From contig NC_084888.1 of NCBI RefSeq assembly GCF_958979055.1, forward strand, positions 36,909,804 through 36,973,803: 64,000 bases of DNA, in the 5' to 3' direction. Within the stretch, counting starts at the first letter, position 1. The number at the start of each line of letters is the position of its first letter. This DNA is from Alnus glutinosa. Its lineage: Eukaryota > Streptophyta > Magnoliopsida > Fagales > Betulaceae. The notes under the pieces are model-generated. The model was given only the letters and a program-made list of their open reading frames with translations, did not search any database and was not told the DNA's origin. The position numbers and the translations under genes were made by a program. Shown in pieces: positions 62,690 to 64,000 of this stretch.

Positions 62690-62854
62690 TGTTTTCTGTA
62701 CAATAATTGTACACACTTTGTACAACAAAGCTGATTTAAAAATGATTTTCATTTTTTTTTTCTCGAAAAAGTTAAAAAAAGTATGTACAATGATTATGAA
62801 AATTATTTTCATATTTGCTTTATTGTATAAAGTGTGTATAATTGTTATACAGAA
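62690..62854. mobile_element. Foldback MITE upstream of clathrin gene, 2 of 3
   Basis: TCTGTACAATAATTGTACAC faces GTGTATAATTGTTATACAGA. Inner arms AAAATGATTTTCAT and ATGAAAATTATTTTCAT also mirror each other. It abuts its neighbours on both sides. Confidence 0.72.
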
Positions 62855-63047
62855 GATAAATGTTTGGTTGTACACTCTCATTCACTATTGTTTATGTAGA
62901 CCAATGATATAAGAGATAGTAAAGAGAGTATAGTGAGATTTTAATTTTTTTTAATAATATTATTGATTCACATAAAAAAAAAAAAAAGAAAAAAAAGAAA
63001 AAAAAAAGAAAAGGATATAAATGAAATGAGAGCGTACAGCATTTCTC
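62855..63047. mobile_element. Mutator-type MITE upstream of clathrin gene, 3 of 3
   Basis: Ends GATAAATGTTTGGTTGTACA and GAGCGTACAGCATTTCTC place it in the same subfamily as 60177-60356. The right half is disrupted by an A-rich run. Confidence 0.65.
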
Positions 63048-63612
63048 TATCTAGAAAACATTACTCCAAGAATTACTCATAATTTACCAGCCGAAGGGAC
63101 ATAATGTTACACGGGTCGTCGGGTCAAACAACTCAGCAGCCGAAAGGCACAAATAAAATAACGGTCAGAACTCAGAAGGATCGACTTTGTAGTCTTTGGA
63201 CCCAGATCAAGATCCGACCCGAACTCTATAAAACCGAAGCAGGCAAATGCCGCATCTCGCACAACGGCCACATCTTAACTCGTCTTTCCCTTGGGGGAGG
63301 ATTTTTTTATACAGGATTTCTCTTTTGCTTTCCTAGTGCCTGTGCGATCTCTGCTTCTCGTTATTCCGTTGTAATCACATTCTTCTTCCATTTATCTTTC
63401 CCAAAATCACAGCTTCCATTGCTCTGTCTCCCTATATATCTCGCTGTAGATCTCTCCCTCTCCTTCTCTCCGAGGGTCCCAAGGTTTGATCGCTGCTTCA
63501 GATCTCGCAGCTTTTCGAATCCCCCGCGAGCTTCGATCTCTGCCTCGCAGCCGGTATTCGATCACAGCCACAGATCTGAGCCGTTAATACCGCGCCGTCT
63601 ATCTGAGCCACC
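63048..63612 (+). promoter_or_regulatory. Clathrin heavy chain promoter and leader
   Basis: TATAAAA at 63227-63233 lies about 380 bases before the start codon. What follows is pyrimidine-rich (CTCTCCCTCTCCTTCTCTCC at about 63450), typical of plant housekeeping leaders. GCCACCATGGCG is a strong initiation context. Confidence 0.6.
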
Positions 63613-63657
63613 ATGGCGGCCGCCAGCGCTCCGATCACCATGAAAGAGGCCCTCACT
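63613..63657 (+). CDS. Clathrin heavy chain, first coding exon (partial)
   Basis: The exon encodes MAAASAPITMKEALT and stops at a GTCAGT donor. It is almost identical to the start of plant clathrin heavy chains (MAAANAPIIMKEVLT), which also break at this codon. Clathrin heavy chain forms the triskelion coat for endocytosis and trans-Golgi traffic. The remaining exons lie beyond the right edge. From memory At3g11130 (CHC1) lies in the duplicate of the At5g05560 segment, consistent with the neighbours here. Only 15 residues support the call, but the match and the context are specific. Confidence 0.85.
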
Positions 63658-64000
63658 GTCAGTTCTTTCTATCACTTTCCTCTTTTTTGGCTTCGATTCG
63701 ATGCATGCGATTTGAAATCTATGCATAATTTGAAATTTTAACTGTGTTTTGAGCTGAAACGGCATTGTTCTCATAGTTACGAGGTTTAGTAATCTATTTT
63801 TGTTAAATTTCGCTTCTAGGTCAAATACTGTGCTATAACTCTCTGCGATTTGCTATTTCGACAGTGCTTTTAATGTTTAGTCTTAATGGAAATTTCTATG
63901 GATTTGAAATTTATGGTTTCTACTCAGATCTGTAAATTTATTAAATTCTTTTTGAGTTTGCTTCGCAAGTTATTTCATAGGCTATAATTTCACTATCTAT
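63658..64000 (+). other. Start of clathrin heavy chain intron 1
   Basis: T-rich intronic sequence after the GTCAGT donor. No acceptor was identified before the window ends. Confidence 0.6.

Noticed and set aside
62667..62912. Mirror-image open frames on both strands upstream of clathrin
   Set aside because: They are a product of the palindromic MITE and have no coding signature.
63104..63643. 179-codon plus-strand frame overlapping the clathrin start
   Set aside because: It covers the leader in another frame than the clathrin start, with Ser/Pro bias from CT-rich sequence.

Overview
The window is nuclear DNA from a dicotyledonous flowering plant, probably a woody species. The evidence is AT-rich intergenic DNA, genes split by many GT-AG introns, plant-only gene families (a TBL xylan acetyltransferase, an Em-type LEA protein, a clade-B PP2C) and dense plant transposon families (Cassandra, TRIM, Tourist, hAT and Mutator-type MITEs, L1-like LINEs). 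No bacterial, organellar or viral gene was recognised.

Layout. (1) 475-2038, minus: first six exons of a tomosyn/LGL-like WD40 gene that runs off the left edge. (2) 3740-5408, plus: a two-exon 2-oxoglutarate/Fe(II) oxygenase-like gene that appears to have lost its iron ligands. (3) 5.4-14 kb: a transposon field with a LINE (5725-6538), a Mutator-like foldback (7277-7918), a second LINE (8391-9657) carrying a nested TRIM, a hAT element (10633-11174) and a Tourist-like MITE (11538-11854). (4) 14129-17160, plus: a five-exon TBL gene of the ESKIMO1 clade. (5) 18444-50275, minus: a 37-exon gene for anaphase-promoting complex subunit 1 (APC1), 1826 residues, with introns swollen by LINE copies, LTR sequences and MITEs. 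(6) 53894-54318, minus: a small Em/group-1 LEA gene with ACGT-core ABA-type elements upstream. (7) 56433-58689, plus: a PP2C phosphatase of the AP2C type with a MAP-kinase-docking motif. (8) 59-63.6 kb: a second transposon field including a complete Cassandra element with 5S-rRNA-like LTRs. (9) 63613 onward, plus: first coding exon of clathrin heavy chain.

The genes are independent housekeeping, cell-wall and stress genes, not a pathway. Their order is informative. From memory, tomosyn-like and APC1 are neighbours in Arabidopsis (At5g05570, At5g05560), and TBL28/TBL30, EM6 and PP2C5/AP2C3 are neighbours there (At2g40150 to At2g40180). This window would interleave the two blocks.

The strongest unusual signals are nested or minimal retrotransposon insertions dated by their target-site duplications. 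They include a 12-base LINE-tail insertion flanked by an 18-base duplication, and a TRIM inserted into a dead LINE and then tandemly duplicated. Others are a GC-AG intron required by the APC1 reading frame, a putative catalytically dead oxygenase, and a GC-rich core shared by two unrelated MITE types. I found no convincing undescribed multi-gene system. All exon borders were read by eye from splice signals, reading-frame continuity and remembered family sequences, with no database search.
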